Notes: generated from the sequence alone by a model not told the origin. 64,000 bases of DNA from Dyella_A sp051962475 (GCF_051962475.1 NZ_JBQCCF010000019.1:1-64000); one strand, 5' to 3'; shown: positions 52,377 to 61,105, counted from the stretch's first letter. Numbers and translations: made by a program.

Positions 52377-52446
52377 GGATGCGCGTTTCGTGGCAAGGTA
52401 GCGAAACAACACAACGCATCACCGGCATCGAAGACAGGGGGGCCTG

Positions 52447-53550
52447 ATGATCGAGCTGGAAGTGCAGGTCCTCGCGCACACGCGTGAGGGTCTGCTCATG
52501 GAAATCGGCCGGATCGTTTCGGCCAGTGGATTCACCCTGCAGCGCCAGCGCCTGGTGCCCGACCCGCATGGCGCGCTGCTCACCCTGCTAATCAGCGGGC
52601 CGGCGCGGCGCCAGCGGGCGCTGGATGGCGCGCTGGGCGAGCACGAGCGGGTGATCAGCTTCGAGATCGCACCGGCGGATGGGGCGCAGATGCGCCCGCA
52701 CTTCGCGTTGACGCGGCGGATCGACCACTCCGACTACGTGCCACCGCCGGCCCCGGAGCCCCTGCCGCCAGCGCAGCCTGCACCGGCCGCCCCCAAACGC
52801 CCGATGCCGCCAGCCTTCGATGCGGCTCCGGCTCCGGCGCTCGCTGCGGCCTTCGACGCCGTTCCGCCGATTTCGCGCGTGGAGCCGCGCGTGGAGGCCG
52901 AGCCGATTCTGCAGGGCGAGCCCTTGCTGCCGTCCGGGTCACCGTCGCCGCTCGGCTCGCCGCTGCAAGTCGAGCCGCCTCCGCCACCAGCGAAGCCGGA
53001 GCCGCTATGGGTGACGGATCCGGAGTTCGCGCTGCCACAGCCACCGCCGCCCCCGGCCCCCGCGCCAGCACCGCTGGACCCCTACGTGGAGATCACGCCG
53101 CTGCCACCGGACGTGACCGCCGTGGCACGACTGCTGGCGGACGTGGATGAGCTCTATCCGCAGCGGCTCGTACCTGCGTTGCTGGACCTGGACCGCACGC
53201 TGGCTCCCGGCGCCCGCGAGCCGACTCTGCAGCTGGCAGGCCAACGCATCGGCGAGTGGCTGGCGATGCGTGAACCCGGCTCGACCATAGTTGGATCACT
53301 CGACGAGGCGATCGCCAGCGCCGGCGTACGCGCGTTGAGCGCGCTGGTGACAGTCGACGCCCAAGGCAGCCAACTGCACCTGCGCGAGAGTCCGTTGTGC
53401 ACCCAGGCCGGTCACTCCGGCTGTGCCTTCTTCTCCGGTCTGCTGCATGGCGTGCTGACGCCCGTACTGCCTTCGCACGAAGTGAGCCTGTTCAACGTCT
53501 GCTGCCGGGCGTGGGGTGCGGACGAGTGCGTGTTGGCGGTGTCGGAGTAA
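52447..53550 (+). CDS. ACT-like domain / Pro-rich linker / V4R-like domain protein
   Basis: The 367-residue protein has three parts. Residues 1-75 are ACT-like (IELEVQVLAHTREGLLMEIGRIVSASGFTLQRQRLVPDPHG). Residues about 95-210 are a long Pro/Ala-rich linker (PPPAPEPLPPAQPAP; PPPPAPAPAPLDP). The last 150 residues resemble a V4R (4-vinyl reductase) domain with its Cys-rich end: SPLCTQAGHSGCAFFSGLLHGVL and FNVCCRAWGADECVLAVSE. V4R domains bind small hydrophobic or metal ligands and sense them. No DNA-binding or catalytic domain is present. It follows the YdeP-type gene by 107 bp; functional linkage is unproven. Confidence 0.7.
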   Translation: MIELEVQVLAHTREGLLMEIGRIVSASGFTLQRQRLVPDPHGALLTLLISGPARRQRALDGALGEHERVISFEIAPADGAQMRPHFALTRRIDHSDYVPPPAPEPLPPAQPAPAAPKRPMPPAFDAAPAPALAAAFDAVPPISRVEPRVEAEPILQGEPLLPSGSPSPLGSPLQVEPPPPPAKPEPLWVTDPEFALPQPPPPPAPAPAPLDPYVEITPLPPDVTAVARLLADVDELYPQRLVPALLDLDRTLAPGAREPTLQLAGQRIGEWLAMREPGSTIVGSLDEAIASAGVRALSALVTVDAQGSQLHLRESPLCTQAGHSGCAFFSGLLHGVLTPVLPSHEVSLFNVCCRAWGADECVLAVSE

Positions 53551-53622
53551 GCGAGTGGTGTGGTGCCTTCTCCTGGGCGCCTTCGGCGATGGCTTTAGCC
53601 TTTGGGAAGTCGGCGGCTAAGC

Positions 53623-54453
53623 TCAACCGTCGGTCGAGCGCGTGATCGATTCCCAGGTGTCGATGTCCGTGGCGAGCGCCGTGAGTTTGCCGCGGACCAG
53701 TTCCAGCGCATCGCTGCCCAGCAGCAGGTGCGCCGGCGGGGCGTCGCTGGCGATGACAGCCAGCATCGCGCGCGCCGCTTTTACCGGATCCCCCAGTTGC
53801 CGGCCGCTCTTTTCCTCGCGCGCCTGGCGGATCGGATCGAACAACGGGTCGTAGTCCGGAATGGAGCGTGGTGTGCGCACCATCGAACGGCCGGCCCAAT
53901 CGGTACGAAACGAGCCGGGCGCGACCGCGGTCACGGCGATACCGAACGGGGCCAGTTCCTTGCCCAAAGCTTCGGAGATGCCCTCCAGGGCGAACTTGCT
54001 TCCGCAGTAATAGGTGATGCCCGGCAGGGTGATGAAGCCGCCCATCGAGGTGATGTTGAGGATGTGTCCCTGGCGTCGCTCGCGCATGTGGGGCAGCACG
54101 GCTTTGATCATGGCCACGGCGCCGAATACGTTCACGTCGAACTGGTGACGCATTTCGGCCAGCGGGGATTCCTCGAGCACCCCTTCGTGGCCGTAGCCGG
54201 CATTGTTGACTAGCACATCGACCGGCCCGGTCGAGGCCTCAATCTCAGCGACGACCCCATTGATAGCCTCGAATTCCGTCACATCGAGCACGCGGCCGAC
54301 CGCCTTCGGCCCAAGGGCTTCGAACTCGCGTTTGGCCTTTTCGCTGCGCACGGTGCCGACCACGCGATGCCCTTCCGCCAGGGCCTCCTGCGCGAGCGCC
54401 CGACCGAAGCCGCTGCTGACGCCGGTGATGAGCAAGGTCTTTGTCGCTGTCAT
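53623..54453 (-). CDS. SDR-family oxidoreductase
   Basis: A 276-residue classical SDR: ITGVSSGFGRALAQEALAEGHRVVGTVRS, VLVNNAGYGHEGVLEES and the catalytic SMGGFITLPGITYYCGSKFALEG (Ser, Tyr, Lys). The pattern is that of oxidoreductases often found opposite AraC regulators. The substrate is unknown. It diverges from the AraC gene at 54565 across about 110 bases, so it is probably its target. Confidence 0.9.
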   Translation of the reverse strand: MTATKTLLITGVSSGFGRALAQEALAEGHRVVGTVRSEKAKREFEALGPKAVGRVLDVTEFEAINGVVAEIEASTGPVDVLVNNAGYGHEGVLEESPLAEMRHQFDVNVFGAVAMIKAVLPHMRERRQGHILNITSMGGFITLPGITYYCGSKFALEGISEALGKELAPFGIAVTAVAPGSFRTDWAGRSMVRTPRSIPDYDPLFDPIRQAREEKSGRQLGDPVKAARAMLAVIASDAPPAHLLLGSDALELVRGKLTALATDIDTWESITRSTDG

Positions 54454-54564
54454 GAATTCGTTCCATGGTGGCCGAAGAGGGCGTCATGGTGCGTTGCGGC
54501 CGCGCGCGGTTCGAGGCCGGGTATTCTCCTTGTATTGCCTATTTCTATGACCTGGTGGCCTCGC

Positions 54565-55521
54565 ATGAAAAAAGCCGATCCCGGCACGCGACCGGGTGCG
54601 CGACAGCCGATGGCGGACTTGCTGCGCGCGCTGGCTCCGCAGGAGGGATACAACCTCGCCGCCTTGCCCGATGTGCGCATCCTGCGTTCGGACCGCGCCC
54701 TGGCGCGCACGCCGGTGCTGTACGACCCGGGCATCGTGATCGTCGGCCAGGGCCGCAAGCGCGGCTATTTCGGCAACCAGGTCTATCTGTACGACGAGCA
54801 GCACTACCTCGCCGTGGCGGTGCCGGTGCCTTTCACGATGGAGACCGAGGCGATGGCGGAGCGGCCGTTGCTGGCGATCTACCTGCACCTGGATTTCCGG
54901 CTCGCGGCGGAACTGATGATCCAGATCGATCGGCATCCCGTGCCGCCGATCGCGGATGCGCCGCAGAGCATGGTTTCCAGCCCGTTGGACGCCGGGCTGC
55001 GCGCCACGGTGCTGCGTCTGCTGGATGCGCTGAACCGCCCGCTCGATGCCAAGGTGCTGGGCCATGCACTGGTGCGCGAGCTGTACTTCCGCGTGCTCAC
55101 CGGCGCGCAGGGTCCGGCAATGCGCTCGGCGCTGGCGATGCAGGGGCAATTTGGCAAGATCGGCAAGGCGCTGCGGCGCATCCACGCCAGCTACGCGCAG
55201 CCGCTCGGCCTGGCACAACTGGCCGATGAGGCGGGCATGAGCGTGCCCACGTTCCACAGTCATTTCAAAGCGATCACCCAGACGTCGCCGATGCAGTACG
55301 TGAAGTCCACGCGGCTGCACCAGGCACGCTTGCTGATGGTGCGCCAGGACATGACGGCCGAGGCGGCCAGTCATGCCGTGGGCTACGCGAGCGCCTCGCA
55401 GTTCAACCGGGAGTTCCGGCGGCTGTTCGGGTTGCCGCCGGCGGCGGAAGCGCGGCGCATGCGGGCGAGTTTCTCCGTGCCGCCGGCGCACGCCAATGCC
55501 GATTACGTGTCGTCACACTAG
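54565..55521 (+). CDS. AraC-family regulator with AraC_N (YqhC-like) domain
   Basis: The 318-residue regulator has an N-terminal AraC_N/cupin-like domain (VLYDPGIVIVGQGRKRGYFGNQVYLYDEQHYLAVAVPVPF). A C-terminal double HTH follows (LGLAQLADEAGMSVPTFHSHFKAITQTSPMQYVKSTRLHQAR, HAVGYASASQFNREFRRLFGLPP). This is the YqhC-like arrangement, in which an AraC protein activates a nearby oxidoreductase under aldehyde stress. ATG 54565 is chosen; ATG 54547 would add six residues and ATG 54610 would remove 15. It diverges from the SDR gene and ends in a shared CTAG with the epimerase gene. Confidence 0.9.
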   Translation: MKKADPGTRPGARQPMADLLRALAPQEGYNLAALPDVRILRSDRALARTPVLYDPGIVIVGQGRKRGYFGNQVYLYDEQHYLAVAVPVPFTMETEAMAERPLLAIYLHLDFRLAAELMIQIDRHPVPPIADAPQSMVSSPLDAGLRATVLRLLDALNRPLDAKVLGHALVRELYFRVLTGAQGPAMRSALAMQGQFGKIGKALRRIHASYAQPLGLAQLADEAGMSVPTFHSHFKAITQTSPMQYVKSTRLHQARLLMVRQDMTAEAASHAVGYASASQFNREFRRLFGLPPAAEARRMRASFSVPPAHANADYVSSH

Positions 55522-56504
55522 GCCGGCTGGCGAGCGGTCAGCATGCCCTCGTCGCGCATCCACACCAGGGTGTCGGCCAGCAGCGCGTCGAGCGGGGTCT
55601 CCACGTAATCCAGCTCGCGCCGCGCCTTGCTCGAATCCACCCGCAGCACGTGCGAGGTGAGGGCGGCACCCTCGGGCGTGACCTGCGGTTCGCGACCGGT
55701 GAGGCGCGAGAGCCGGTCGAGTACCCGTGCGTAGGCCATCAGCACCCATGCCGGCGTGGCGCTACGCGGCGTGCGTCGGCCCAGCGCCGTGCCGACGCGG
55801 TGGACGAAATCGACGAAGCTCGCCTGCTCGCCGCCGAGCAGATAAGTCTCGCCGAATTGCCCGCGCTGCCAGGCCCGCACCTGCGCCCGGGCGATCTCGC
55901 GCACGTCGGCGAAGGCGCCGATGCCCGGGGGAATGCCGGGAAGCTGCTGCGCGTCGACCAGGCGGATCAGCCGCGACCAGTTGTGCCGATCGCCGGGGCC
56001 GAGGATGTGCGAGGGGTTGAACACGATCCACGGCATCGCGCTGCTTCGCACCACCTGCTCGGCGAGGTACTTGCTGCGCTCGTAGTTGACCCAGCTCTCG
56101 CCGCCGCGCTGCGGCGTGGCTTCGCTGATCGTGCCATGCGCCATGTGCGAGTACGCCGAAACCGAGGAGGTGTGCAGGAACGCGGCGACGCCCGCCTGTT
56201 TCGCCGCGCGCAGCAGGTTCTCGGTGCCGGTGACGTTGGTGGCGGTTTGCCGTGCAGCGTGCTGGCGCCACATGCTGGTGTCGGCCGCGGCGTGGAACAC
56301 CGCATCGCAGTCGGCCATCCCTCGCGCCAGCATCGCCGCATCGGCGAGATCGCCATGTACCGGGCGTCCGCCCGCGGCGGCGATCTCGGCGTCGGTCGCC
56401 ACGCTGCGCGACAGCGCGCGCACTTCATGTCCTGCGGCGAGCAGTTCGCGCAACAGGTGACCGCCCAGAAAACCGCTGGCGCCGGTAAGGAAGACCGTGC
56501 TCAT
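55518..56504 (-). CDS. NAD(P)-dependent epimerase/dehydratase-like protein (extended SDR)
   Basis: The 328-residue extended SDR starts with the Rossmann motif FLTGASGFLGGHLLRELLAAGHEV. It has VFHAAADTSMW, TSSVSAYSHMAHG, and the catalytic ESWVNYERSKYLAEQ (Tyr/Lys). It resembles dihydroflavonol-4-reductase-like or NAD-dependent epimerase proteins of unknown substrate. The stop shares CTAG (55518-55521) with the stop of the convergent AraC gene. It has no adjacent operon partner; upstream lies a REP-like element. Confidence 0.88.
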   Translation of the reverse strand: MSTVFLTGASGFLGGHLLRELLAAGHEVRALSRSVATDAEIAAAGGRPVHGDLADAAMLARGMADCDAVFHAAADTSMWRQHAARQTATNVTGTENLLRAAKQAGVAAFLHTSSVSAYSHMAHGTISEATPQRGGESWVNYERSKYLAEQVVRSSAMPWIVFNPSHILGPGDRHNWSRLIRLVDAQQLPGIPPGIGAFADVREIARAQVRAWQRGQFGETYLLGGEQASFVDFVHRVGTALGRRTPRSATPAWVLMAYARVLDRLSRLTGREPQVTPEGAALTSHVLRVDSSKARRELDYVETPLDALLADTLVWMRDEGMLTARQPA

Positions 56505-56667
56505 GCGCGCGTCTTACCCAGCCTTGTGGATGGCGCACTCTTCCTGCGGCTCATGATGTCTCCCGTGTTCGATGCCCGTTCGCGCCGAGCGTAGCTTGCG
56601 TCAGCGAGCGAAGTCGAAGCGCAGGTCCACGGCAACCGCATACCGGGCCAGCATGCCGGGCCAGCAT

Positions 56668-56729
56668 GTCTCGCACGGGGTGCGCTCCTACAGGAAGGGG
56701 CTCTTGTAGGAGCCCACCGTGTGGGCGAC
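56668..56729. repeat. REP-like inverted pair
   Basis: TGTAGGAGCCCACCGTGTGG (56705-56724, then GCGAC) and its inverted relative at 56668-56692 form a pair separated by 12 bases. Each copy also has an internal stem, GCCCACC..GTGTGGGC. The TGTAGGAGC start is the hallmark of REP sequences known from Pseudomonas and Xanthomonadales, so this looks like a REPIN-type doublet. Just before it (56645-56667) GGGCCAGCATG is repeated in tandem. No RAYT transposase gene is in the window. Confidence 0.8.
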
Positions 56730-56759
56730 GGAGCGCTGCGGTGGTGGCGCGCGGATGCC

Positions 56760-57917
56760 TCATGCCTCGCTCCTGTCGAAATACAGCATCGTCATACCTT
56801 CGCCAGGCACGGTCTGCCGGCCGGTGAGTGTGGCGATGCCGTTGGTGGACAGGCGCAGGATCCAGGCCATCACCCACGGTGGGCGGTCCTGTTCCAGGCC
56901 GAGCATGCAGCGCACCTCGCCGAACAGCGGCAAGCCGGTGTCCGGATGCGCGCCGATCGGAGTCTGGCGAAAGCGGTTCTGCACGATCCACTGGCGCGGG
57001 GTGGGTAGGGCAGCGAGTTGTTCGGCGGTGGGCGTGAGCAGCAGGCCGCTGCCGGAATGGCCGCCCACCGCCTTGGCCACCCAGGTGTCGGCCGCCTGCC
57101 AGCCATTGGCGCATAGCGGGCTGGATTCCACCCAGTGGCAGGCTTCGTGTTCGGCCAGGGCGACGTCGGCCAGGCTGCCTTTGTGGATGCCTTCGTACCA
57201 GGCCGGGTGGCTGTGCCAGCTGATGCGGTCGGCGGCGATCAGCGTGGCCTCGGCGCGGCGGCGCTCGAACGGCGACAGGTCGGACAGGATCAGCCGGTTC
57301 CACACGTGCCCGAAGTGGCGCGCCGTGCCCGGGTGATAGAGCATTCCGTGCGCGGGGATCAGTTCGCTCCAGTCGTGCACGGCCACCTGCCACCAGTGGC
57401 GCGCGGCGTCGAGGTCGGGCCAGGTGGCGCGCTCGCGCGGGCGATCCTCGATCAGCACGGTGGCCGGCTTTGGCGCCACCCAGCGGCGCAGGTGACTGGC
57501 CCAGTCCCCGGCATGGGGCACGGGATCGTGCGGCAACCAGTGGCGGTCCAGCCGATGCAGGCGGCGCTGTGCCTGATGCAGGGTGTGGAAGGTCGGGAGC
57601 ATCGAGGTGAACGCCTGGATCTCCACCCAGGCCAGCTCGAACGGCTGCCGTGGATGCTCGACGAAGGCCAGGTCCAGCGCCAGCACGTCGGCCTGCGCGC
57701 CGTGCCAGTGCGGACGCGGCCGGCGCAACTGCGGGCCGAGCGCGTCGACCAGGTGCGCCACTTTCGTCTTCAGCGCCGCATGCAGCGCGGAGTTGCCGAC
57801 GGCGTAGTGGTCGGACATCTGGCTCTGCGGCAGATGCGGCGCGCGCACGTCGGCCAGGGCCTGGCCCAGCGCATCGGCGCCGAGCCGGTGCAGGTGCACT
57901 TGCGGCAGCGGGCTCAT
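56760..57917 (-). CDS. Predicted ATP-grasp-type peptide/amide ligase
   Basis: The 385-residue cytoplasmic protein is not from a named family. Its C-terminal third has ATP-grasp-like features: a lysine strand plus glycine loop WVAKAVGGHSGSGLLLTP (Lys282, 285-291), EVRCMLG (334-340) and LRLSTNG (354-360), the Arg and Asn positions typical of metal/phosphate ligands. The N-terminal half (WVEIQAFTSMLPTFHTLHQAQ) is of unknown fold. Its ATG overlaps the stop of the GCS2-type ligase gene by four bases, so the two enzymes are made together. Such pairs are predicted to make a small amide-linked metabolite. The order resembles circularly permuted ATP-grasp proteins. A REP doublet follows. Confidence 0.65.
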   Translation of the reverse strand: MSPLPQVHLHRLGADALGQALADVRAPHLPQSQMSDHYAVGNSALHAALKTKVAHLVDALGPQLRRPRPHWHGAQADVLALDLAFVEHPRQPFELAWVEIQAFTSMLPTFHTLHQAQRRLHRLDRHWLPHDPVPHAGDWASHLRRWVAPKPATVLIEDRPRERATWPDLDAARHWWQVAVHDWSELIPAHGMLYHPGTARHFGHVWNRLILSDLSPFERRRAEATLIAADRISWHSHPAWYEGIHKGSLADVALAEHEACHWVESSPLCANGWQAADTWVAKAVGGHSGSGLLLTPTAEQLAALPTPRQWIVQNRFRQTPIGAHPDTGLPLFGEVRCMLGLEQDRPPWVMAWILRLSTNGIATLTGRQTVPGEGMTMLYFDRSEA

Positions 57918-59047
57918 GACCAGCCCTCCGCGCGCGGCAACGAACAGGCATCCTCGTTAGCCTGCGCCATCATCCAGCGCAGCGTGGCGCGCCAGTCGCC
58001 ACCCTCGGCCCGCAGTTGCTGGCGCAGGTGGTCTGCGAAGCTGCCCTCGTCGAGCGCGGCGGCCAGCTCGCGCTCCCAGAAATGCCGCTCGGCGGCGTGC
58101 TGCGCACGTGGGGCCAGGCGCGACCACCAGCGCTCGAAGCGCTGCGCCGTGGACACTTCCTCGTCGCGATCCCAGTCGATCCAGCGCGCCTGCAGCGCGT
58201 GGCGACGCGCGCGCCACTTGTTCTCGTCGATGCACGCACGCGGCCACGGTGGCCCGGCGCGGCCCTGGGCGAGCTCCAGCTCCAGCGTTTCGGCCTCCCA
58301 TTTGAGCAGCGTGGCGATCAGGCCGATACGCGCCAGATCCGGGTGCGTGTCCATGATGCGCACCTCCAGCGTGCCGTAGCGGTGGTGCAGGCGCAGGTCC
58401 TGCCACAGACCCTGCTCGGGGCCGATGCAGCCGGTGCGGCGCAGGCGCTGTACATGGGTGTCGTAGGCGGCCTCGCTGTCCCATACGTCGGGCGTGCCCA
58501 TGCGCGGGTAGCGGTCGAGCAGGCTGTGCCGCCACGAGTGCAGTCCGGTGTCGCGACCTTCGAAGAACGGGGAGCTGGCCGACAGCGCGAGCGCCTCGGG
58601 CAGCACGTGGCGCAGCCGGTTCAAGATCGCCATGCGCGGCGCGCCGGGCGCGAAACCCAGGTGCAGGTGCATGCCGAAACTGAAGGCGCTGCGGGCGACG
58701 TCCTGGTATTCCTCGACCAGGGCCGCGTAGTGCGGAAACGCCGCACCGCCGTGCATTGCCTGCTGCTGCCAGCGGGCCGTGGGATGCACACCGGCGATCA
58801 GGATCTGCTGGCCCTGCGCCGCGGCTTTGCGCCGGGCCTGGGTGCGCAGCGTGCCCAGTGCGGCGACCAGGTCGGGCACGCCGTGGCAGATGCGCGTCTT
58901 CAGTTCGATGACGCAGCGATGGATCTCCCGATCCATCGCACCCTCGCTGCTGGCGCAGTCGGCCAGCCCCTCGGTGAAGTCGTGCGGCACCAGCTCGCCG
59001 CTCGCATCCACCACCTGTACTTCCTCTTCCATGCCCAACGTGATCAT
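57914..59047 (-). CDS. GCS2/YbdK-type carboxylate-amine ligase
   Basis: The 377-residue protein starts with the glutamate-cysteine ligase type 2 motif MITLGMEEEVQVVD and continues CVIELKTRICHGVPDLVAAL, GVHPTARW, FSFGMHLHLGFAPG and GTLEVRIMDTHPDLARIG. These are the nucleotide- and metal-binding elements of GCS2/YbdK proteins, which join an amino acid to a carboxylate using ATP. AGGAGG six bases upstream supports ATG 59047. It is coupled (4-base overlap) to the ATP-grasp-like gene. E. coli YbdK makes gamma-glutamylcysteine only weakly, so the true substrate is open. Confidence 0.85.
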   Translation of the reverse strand: MITLGMEEEVQVVDASGELVPHDFTEGLADCASSEGAMDREIHRCVIELKTRICHGVPDLVAALGTLRTQARRKAAAQGQQILIAGVHPTARWQQQAMHGGAAFPHYAALVEEYQDVARSAFSFGMHLHLGFAPGAPRMAILNRLRHVLPEALALSASSPFFEGRDTGLHSWRHSLLDRYPRMGTPDVWDSEAAYDTHVQRLRRTGCIGPEQGLWQDLRLHHRYGTLEVRIMDTHPDLARIGLIATLLKWEAETLELELAQGRAGPPWPRACIDENKWRARRHALQARWIDWDRDEEVSTAQRFERWWSRLAPRAQHAAERHFWERELAAALDEGSFADHLRQQLRAEGGDWRATLRWMMAQANEDACSLPRAEGWS

Positions 59048-59133
59048 GACGCGCCTCCTGTGGGGAAAGACGCATCAGACACCTTTGCCGGAGGCGGCGT
59101 CGCGTGACGCGTCGCGCGGCAAGGCGATCGCGA

Positions 59134-59438
59134 TCAGCCGTCGCTGCAGAACAGCGCGAAGGCCGCCCCCAGCAGCGCCTTTTCGGTCGCGGTGCCACGG
59201 TCCACCGTGGCTACGGCGACGCCCGCGCGGGTCAGCAGGCGATCGCCGGCCAGCTGCAGCTAGGGCTGCTAGGGCGAGAGGAAGATGCGATCGCGTCGAC
59301 GTGCGCCAGCCGGGCACCGTCCTGGTTGCGCAGGGTGGGGCCGTCCACGCGGGCCAGCGCATCGCCACGGCCGTTGCGCACCATGTCGCCCTGCAACCGC
59401 AGCAGCGACTGCCCCAGCGGATTGCGCAACGTGATCAT
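59134..59438 (-). pseudogene. Decayed small ORF, family unknown
   Basis: From ATG 59438, overlapping the flavoprotein stop (ATGA), the frame reads MITLRNPLGQSLLRLQGDM and on to RLAHVDAI. It then leaves frame. In another frame LAGDRLLTRAGVAVATVDRG continues to ALFCSDG and a TGA at 59134. One base is missing overall, and two TAG triplets occur in a 9-base tandem repeat (CCCTAGCAG/CCCTAGCTG on the minus strand) at the junction. The first 12 bases equal those of the GCS2 gene. I do not recognise the family; the intact protein would have been about 100 residues. Confidence 0.6.
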
Positions 59439-61105
59439 GCGGAAACCTCGGCCGCGGCACCCTCCTGAACGCGCTGCGCGAGCCAGGCGTGAATCTGCGC
59501 CACCACGGTGGCGCCCTCGCCGATGGCGCCACCCACGCGCTTGACCGATCCGGCGCGCACGTCGCCGATGGCGAATACGCCCGGTCGACTGGTGGCCAGC
59601 GGGTAGGCCGGGTCGCCGCCGCACTGTACGAAACCGTGGCGGTCGGTATCGAGCTTGCAGCTGGCCAACCATTCGGTAGCCGGCTCGGCACCGATGAAGA
59701 GGAATACGTGGCGGATCGGCGCCTCGGTCTCTTCGCCGCTGTCACGGTTTCGCCAGCGCACCGACTGCAGGCCGCGCGCGTCGCCGTCCAGCGCCACGAT
59801 CTCGGTGCGGATCATCAGCTCGATCGCCGGATTCGCCTCGATGCGGTCGATCAGGTAGCGCGACATGGTGGCGGCAAGGCCGTCGGCACGCACCATCATG
59901 CGCACCTTGAGCGCGTGCGCCGCGAGATAGACGGCCGCCTGGCCGGCGGAATTGCCGCCACCCACCAGTACCACCTCCTGGCCAACGCACAGCTGCGCCT
60001 CCATCGGCGAGGCCCAATACCAGATGCCGCGCCCCTCGAAATGGGCCAGGTGCTCCAGCGGCGGGCGGCGGTAGCGCGCTCCGCTGGCGATCACCACGGT
60101 GCGCGCGCTCCAGATGCGGCCGTCCTCGGTGCGCAGGCGGTGGATGCCGTCGGCGGCCTCGCAGTCCAGCGCGGCGACGCAGGCGGGGATGGCGATCTCC
60201 GCACCGAACTTCTGCGCCTGCACGAAGCCGCGCGCGGTGAGCGCCTGGCCGGTGATCCCGGTGGGAAAGCCGAAGTAGTTCTCGATGCGCGCGCTGGCGC
60301 CGGCCTGGCCGCCGAAGCCCTTGGCGTCGAGCACCACCACGGCCAGCCCTTCGGAGGCGGCATACACGGCGGTGGCCAGCCCGGCCGGGCCGGCGCCGAC
60401 CACGGCGACATCGTAGATGCGTTCGGCGGCCTCGTTGCCGACCATGTCCAGCGCCTCGGCGAGCGCCTGCTCGGCCGGGTTGCGCAGCAGGCGGCCGTCA
60501 GCCAGCAGCACCAGTGGCCAGCTCTCCGGATGGTCGCGGTAGGGCGCCAGCAGATCGGCCAGGGCCGGGTCCTGATCGGGCGTGACGGCGCGGAACGGGA
60601 AGCCGTTGCGGCGCAGGAAGTTGCCGATGCGCGCGCGACCGGGGTCGTCCGACTCGGCGATCACCAACGGCCCGGTCGCGCAGGATTCGATCAGGCTGGT
60701 GCGACGCAGGATCAGCGCGCGCATCAGTCGTTCACCCAGATCCGCCTCGGCCACGATCAGCCGCCGCAGTTGCTCGGGGCTGAGCCACAGCGCCTGCACC
60801 GGCTCGGCGGCGACGCCATCGACCAGGGTCGGCTTGCCGGTCAGGCCACTGACCTCGCCCATGAATTCGCCCGGGCCGTGGTGGGCGATTTCCATCACTT
60901 GGCCGGCGCCATCGTGCTGAGTAATGTCCACCCGGCCGGCAAGCACCAGGATCATTCCGATGCCACGCTGCCCGGTGCGAAACACCGCCTCGCCGGCGGC
61001 GTAGTCGCGCGGCTCGCCAAAGCGCCGGATGCGCGCGATGTCCTCCGGCGGCAGCACGGGAAACATCTGATCGGCCCGACGCAGTGCGGTGGTGTTCGTG
61101 CCCAT
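59435..61105 (-). CDS. cNMP-domain / TrxR-like FAD oxidoreductase lacking the CxxC
   Basis: The 556-residue protein has a cyclic nucleotide-binding-like domain (about 25-125: GEAVFRTGQRGIGMILVLAGRVDI, GPGEFMGEVSGLTGKP). A linker domain (about 145-210) resembles glutaredoxin but has no Cys pair. A thioredoxin reductase-like FAD/NADPH module follows from about 230 (VAVVGAGPAGLATAVYAASEG, VVLVGGGNSAGQAAVYLAAH, FAIGDVRAGSVKRV). Where TrxR has CATC, this protein reads YWASPM, so no disulfide can be reduced by the normal route. GGGGAG five bases before ATG 61105 supports the start. It is the first gene of the block leading to the ligase pair. Confidence 0.88.
   Translation of the reverse strand: MGTNTTALRRADQMFPVLPPEDIARIRRFGEPRDYAAGEAVFRTGQRGIGMILVLAGRVDITQHDGAGQVMEIAHHGPGEFMGEVSGLTGKPTLVDGVAAEPVQALWLSPEQLRRLIVAEADLGERLMRALILRRTSLIESCATGPLVIAESDDPGRARIGNFLRRNGFPFRAVTPDQDPALADLLAPYRDHPESWPLVLLADGRLLRNPAEQALAEALDMVGNEAAERIYDVAVVGAGPAGLATAVYAASEGLAVVVLDAKGFGGQAGASARIENYFGFPTGITGQALTARGFVQAQKFGAEIAIPACVAALDCEAADGIHRLRTEDGRIWSARTVVIASGARYRRPPLEHLAHFEGRGIWYWASPMEAQLCVGQEVVLVGGGNSAGQAAVYLAAHALKVRMMVRADGLAATMSRYLIDRIEANPAIELMIRTEIVALDGDARGLQSVRWRNRDSGEETEAPIRHVFLFIGAEPATEWLASCKLDTDRHGFVQCGGDPAYPLATSRPGVFAIGDVRAGSVKRVGGAIGEGATVVAQIHAWLAQRVQEGAAAEVSA

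Noticed and set aside
53575..53622. TTAGCC/GGCTAA hairpin after the ACT-V4R gene
   Set aside because: Only six paired bases with a long loop and no T-tract; common by chance in this composition.
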